A DNA stretch of 64,000 bases from Gordionus sp. m RMFG-2023 (lineage: Eukaryota > Nematomorpha > Gordioida > Chordodea > Parachordodidae): NCBI RefSeq assembly GCF_954871325.1, contig NC_088776.1, positions 4,781,985-4,845,984 of the forward strand, written 5' to 3'. The position numbers were made by a program, and so were the translations under genes. Under the pieces are notes generated by a model, which did not search any database, was not told where the DNA came from, and saw only the letters and a program-made list of their open reading frames with translations. Positions 60,437 through 64,000 of the stretch are shown here, one piece after another (position 1 is the stretch's first letter; the number at the start of each line of letters is the position of its first letter).

Positions 60437-63400
60437 TTAATCAATTGAGTGCATATGTGAAAATTTGTAGCCTTTGGATGTAAAATCTTTGGCTTGTGTG
60501 TTACGTATTATATCGTGAATCTTTTTGTTATCTTCATTTTCATCTCTGAAATTGATACCTTCGACTTTTCTACCCGAAATAGGGTCAATCATGTTTCCAA
60601 ACTGATAATATTTGAATATATATATATACATAAAAATATTGTGAAAAAAATAAATAATTTCTTATCTACTTGTTCAATTGCGATGAGTAGTGTTGTTAAA
60701 CGGCTCGATTTGAGCCGATTTTTAAAAACGGCTAACTCAATATTTTAGCTAGAAAAATATTGCCTAAGCCTGGAGACTTCGCTAACAGATGTATAATCTA
60801 TGACCAAAATCTTCAGTAATGTGTAATATTTTTCTGGCTAAAATATTGAGTTAGCCGTTTAATAACACTAGTGATGAGAATTGAGGAAATTTTCAAAAAA
60901 AAATAAATTCGAATCTAAGCGACAATGTGTTATTTTTCAACTTTTAAATCATATTTTGAAGGCGTTTTTTTTTAAATTTAAAAATTGGATTATACAGAAA
61001 ATGTATTCTATCATGTTTGGAATACCTACCCTAAGTAATTCAGATAATTTTAATCACGAACTTTCGAACTTAATATAATTTATATTAAATTTTTCCATAG
61101 TTTTTTCTATAAATTTAGAAATGACTCGAAATTTAAAGGTAAAATTATCTACAATTCATAAGTTAGGTATTCTAAACATGCTGGAATTTATTCGGTAAAA
61201 ATCAGATTTATAGATTTAAAAAAAAACGCGCTATAAAATGTTTTCAATTGAAAAAAATAACACATTATCACATAGTTATTTTTTCAATTTTAATAACTTT
61301 TTGAGCGGATTTTTTCCGAAGATGTATTCCATCATGTTTGGAATATTTACCCTACGAATTTAAGATAATTTTGCCATGAGCTTCATATTAATTTATATTA
61401 GAATTTTCCATATATTTTTCATATAAAATTATAAATGAAGTTAACGTTAAAATTATCTACAATGCGTAAGATAGGTATTCGAAACATGCTACAGTTGCCC
61501 AATTTAATAAGGCATATAGATAATAATTAGGAATTTGATTAACTCAAAAATTTTGGTTAAATTAGGGAGTTTCCCGAATTATCCAAAAGCACATATTAGA
61601 CAGATTTGACTCTGTACATAAATTTTTTTTAAAAAATTTGAATATAATAGAAAATGGCGATTTTAAAGATATATATAAGTTTTGTTATTAATTTGAAAAT
61701 TCATAGTATATCGATATTAAATATTTATTTTTTTACTTTGGAATTAATCTTACTTATAAAAAATTATCTGAAATACTAACTTTTTATTTGGAATTCTTAT
61801 CAAAAATATTGAAAGCTCTTTTTAATTTAGAATTAAATCACAGCTAATATAATGGAGCAAATATTTTCAAATCGTTATTGATAATTTTATTTGATTATTG
61901 AAGCCTTCTATTTACTTTTATTAAAAAAACCGGTTTTAGGTCGATTTTTCAAGATGGCCCAATTAAGATTTTATATTATGTAAGCATCTAGATTTTGACA
62001 AATAGATCTCCAAGCATTTCTGCCAGCTATGAGCAAAATCCTTAGGTTTACATAATGTTATTTGGGTTATAATCTTAATTGGGCCATTTTTTTAAATCGA
62101 TCAGAATCGGGCTTTTTAATAACACTACTTCCATCTAATATGGTTAAATGACAAGTAGGGGATGTGAAGACACTTCAAGATACTCCATATAAATATCTTA
62201 TATATACCATAATATCTTAACTCAGTGGAACTGGAATCCATATCTTCAAGTTCTATATCATTTTCTTCCAAAAAATTAATCAGTTACATTTCCAGTATAA
62301 ACATTACTAATTTTAATAAAATAGAATGAAGCAGATAAGATCTTAATTCTTTTCTCTAACTTGGATCATAGAATTAATATTTAAAGCAATAAATATTATA
62401 TATATATATATATAAACTAAAAGTATTTGTATTTATTTGAAATATTATATTTTTTAGGATTTAAATACAATGAATTTTTCAGATATATATAAAAAAGGTA
62501 TTTGTATTTAGTATTTTAAATACAAGTATTTGCTATACTGCTCAACCCTGATTGCAAGACTATTAATAACTTCATTTATCAAAATGATATTTAATTAAAC
62601 AATTGTAAAATAACTTGTCTGTTTCAAGATTATTTCTCAAAATTCTAATTTATTTTATGAGCACTTAAAAAAGTTTTAAACTTAGGAATAATTCTAAGCA
62701 AACTTAGACTAAAAGGGGTTCTGGTTTCAGTTTTTCAAATATAATTCTGGTTCTCAGAAATGAAATGTTCCTAGGAATTTCAGGTTCCAAACTATATTAA
62801 TAAGCATTGTAGAACAATATACAAATCTTATAAAATGAATAACATAAAATTTTAAACAATATACAAAATGGTTTCTGGAAATTTTAAATGGGTTCTGGTT
62901 AGAGTAATTCTTTGCTTTCCATGCTATGGTTCTTAGATTTGTCAGAGATCAAAGGTTCCAGGTAAAAGATTAAAACTATGTTAATCCACACAACCTGATA
63001 TCAGTCCAAAATTGATCCAGTAACCAATATTAGTCATTGAATCAGTTTTGAGTAAATATAAGATAGGTAAAAAATTTAATATTTTGTAAATCAACATAGC
63101 CTTATAAAAACCATTCATTATATATATATTACTTGATACAATACTTCCTGTAAGGCGAATGCAACATCCTTTGCATATGGTTTGTCCAATTTTTTTATTA
63201 AAACAACATCTCCTTCATTAGCCATTTTTTGAGGATCGTATGCTAATAATGTTTCTTTTTCATCAAAATACTTGATGTGAAAAAATATATTTCATATAAT
63301 AAAAAATAACTTCTAAATTTTATTTTACATTTAGAAATGTAGTTTTTATTTTATGTTTTAAAACAAAGTTTAACAAAAAATCTGTTTATATATAAGAAAA

Positions 63401-63735
63401 ATAATATAAAATTGCTTGAATAACTACTTGTAATGTATAAATTAATTTTAAGAAATCAAAGAGTCAAGTGTAAATTGATTAAAACAAAGATAAAATATCT
63501 TACTATCAAATATTATATATGAATATAGTACCATATTTAAAAAATCATCCATGATCAATTTTGTGCATTCGACGTTGTAAATTTCCGGAGTTTTCAAATC
63601 TCTTGGTCCAACTACCCCAATACCAACACCCAATTGGCTTATAGCCTCAATAACTTTTCCTTTCCAAGGCTCCCAGATCAATTTTCTTCTAACCCATTTT
63701 AAATTTTTATAGGCTTTATATATAGGTGTTTTCAT
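60437..63735 (-). CDS. MRPS17: Mitochondrial small ribosomal subunit protein uS17m
   Basis: A nuclear gene for an RNA-binding protein of the mitochondrial 28S subunit. Three exons: 63,532-63,735, 63,133-63,270 and 60,437-60,601, all joined in phase 0 (donors ATG then GTACTA and CAA then GTAATA; acceptors CATCAAG and ATTATCAG). The product is 168 residues. The match to family members is colinear: GKVIEA..., CTKLIMDDFLNM then YFDEKETLLAYDP, EGDVVLIKKL, ALQEVLYQ then FGNMIDPISGRKVEG (human: YFNKRKTYFAHD, VGDIVLLRAL, VGKVIDPVTGKPCAG). The S17 oligonucleotide-binding barrel has an enlarged loop near residues 35-55 (GVGIGVVGPRDLKTPEIYN). A charged tail follows, ending SHMHSID. The start is the first ATG upstream of the conserved region; residues 1-20 are basic, as expected for a mitochondrial targeting sequence. 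The 2.5 kb second intron contains two MITEs. Confidence 0.85.
60688..60870. mobile_element. M1 MITE with 8 bp target duplication
   Basis: The ends are TAGTGTTGTTAAACGGCTCG and, at the right, GCCGTTTAATAACACTA. The flanking 8 bp are GCGATGAG and GTGATGAG, one difference. The element is 183 bp and palindromic over the outer ~55 bp. It sits in the second intron of MRPS17, 86 bp before the last acceptor. The 8 bp target size and the terminal sequence point to hAT. Confidence 0.8.
61913..62127. mobile_element. M1 MITE copy in MRPS17 intron
   Basis: The right end is GGGCTTTTTAATAACACTA and the left end is a diverged inverse. The flanks CTTCTATT and CTTCCATC match at six of eight positions. About 215 bp, palindromic (GGCCCAATTAAGATTTTATA against AATCTTAATTGGGCC). 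Confidence 0.65.
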
Positions 63736-64000
63736 TTTTAAGGCGTTTAATGGAAAAACCAAAAAGAAACATATGTTTATGTGAGTATAAAAAAAATTTT
63801 CTCTTTATAATTCAGTTATTTTGAAACACTAATAAATTATTTAGAAAATATTTCTAGTGATCGAAATCTGAATTTAGCCAAAGTGTTTAATACAGTTTTG
63901 CACCAAGCAAATTCCTATATTTCATTCATGAATTTTTTTATTCTACATCGTCAAAAATAATTTTGTATGGGCCAGGTGATTTTTACGCCTTTTCTTGTGT
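63736..64000. other. 5' flank of MRPS17
   Basis: Upstream region of the MRPS17 gene. There is no TATA box at a convincing distance and no second gene start before the window ends. Confidence 0.4.

Overview
This is a window of a very AT-rich animal nuclear genome, with long runs of A or T, small phase-consistent GT-AG introns and many small DNA transposons. The genes are metazoan: a KLHL1/4/5-type Kelch-like protein, the mitochondrial ribosomal protein S17, an antistasin-type inhibitor and two secreted cysteine-containing proteins. Nothing fixes the phylum. An invertebrate such as a lophotrochozoan, flatworm or cnidarian fits, but I do not claim one. All coding exons are interrupted, so most had to be rebuilt by joining splice sites whose reading phases agree. 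The exon joins below come from reading the sequence and have not been checked against transcripts.

0-7 kb: repeat-derived DNA. It holds a pair of ~360 bp direct repeats, a ~23 bp tandem array, a TTCTC microsatellite, a broken hAT transposase piece and a decayed copy of one exon of the KLHL gene that lies 40 kb away.

7-29 kb: a repeat mosaic. A unit containing the 5' flank of a small secreted-protein gene recurs about five times. One complete copy of that gene is at 16,793-18,627 (minus). Around it lie two 3.5 kb fold-back elements (11,704-15,236 and ~24,770-28,397) in opposite orientation, inside a larger inverted duplication with arms of about 7 kb. Each fold-back element carries two head-to-head copies of a ~100-codon frame. 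Both arms share one hAT insertion at the same site, so the duplication is younger than that insertion.

29-45 kb: an antistasin-type secreted inhibitor gene (30,268-31,059, minus), then transposon territory: hAT relics, a TA-flanked 830 bp palindrome, a reverse-transcriptase-ORF fossil, microsatellites and a 22 bp minisatellite.

45-52 kb: a complete ten-exon Kelch-like gene (minus; BTB, BACK, six kelch blades, 741 codons plus stop). 55.4-57.2 kb: a four-exon gene (plus) for a secreted cysteine-containing protein with introns of only 44-62 bp. 57.8-58.5 kb: a second fossil of the same reverse-transcriptase-type ORF. 60.4-63.7 kb: MRPS17 (minus, three exons), whose 2.5 kb intron holds two hAT-type MITEs.

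The genes show no functional linkage: one substrate adaptor for CUL3 ubiquitin ligase, one mitoribosome subunit and three secreted proteins, separated by decayed transposons. No tRNA, rRNA or CRISPR array was found.
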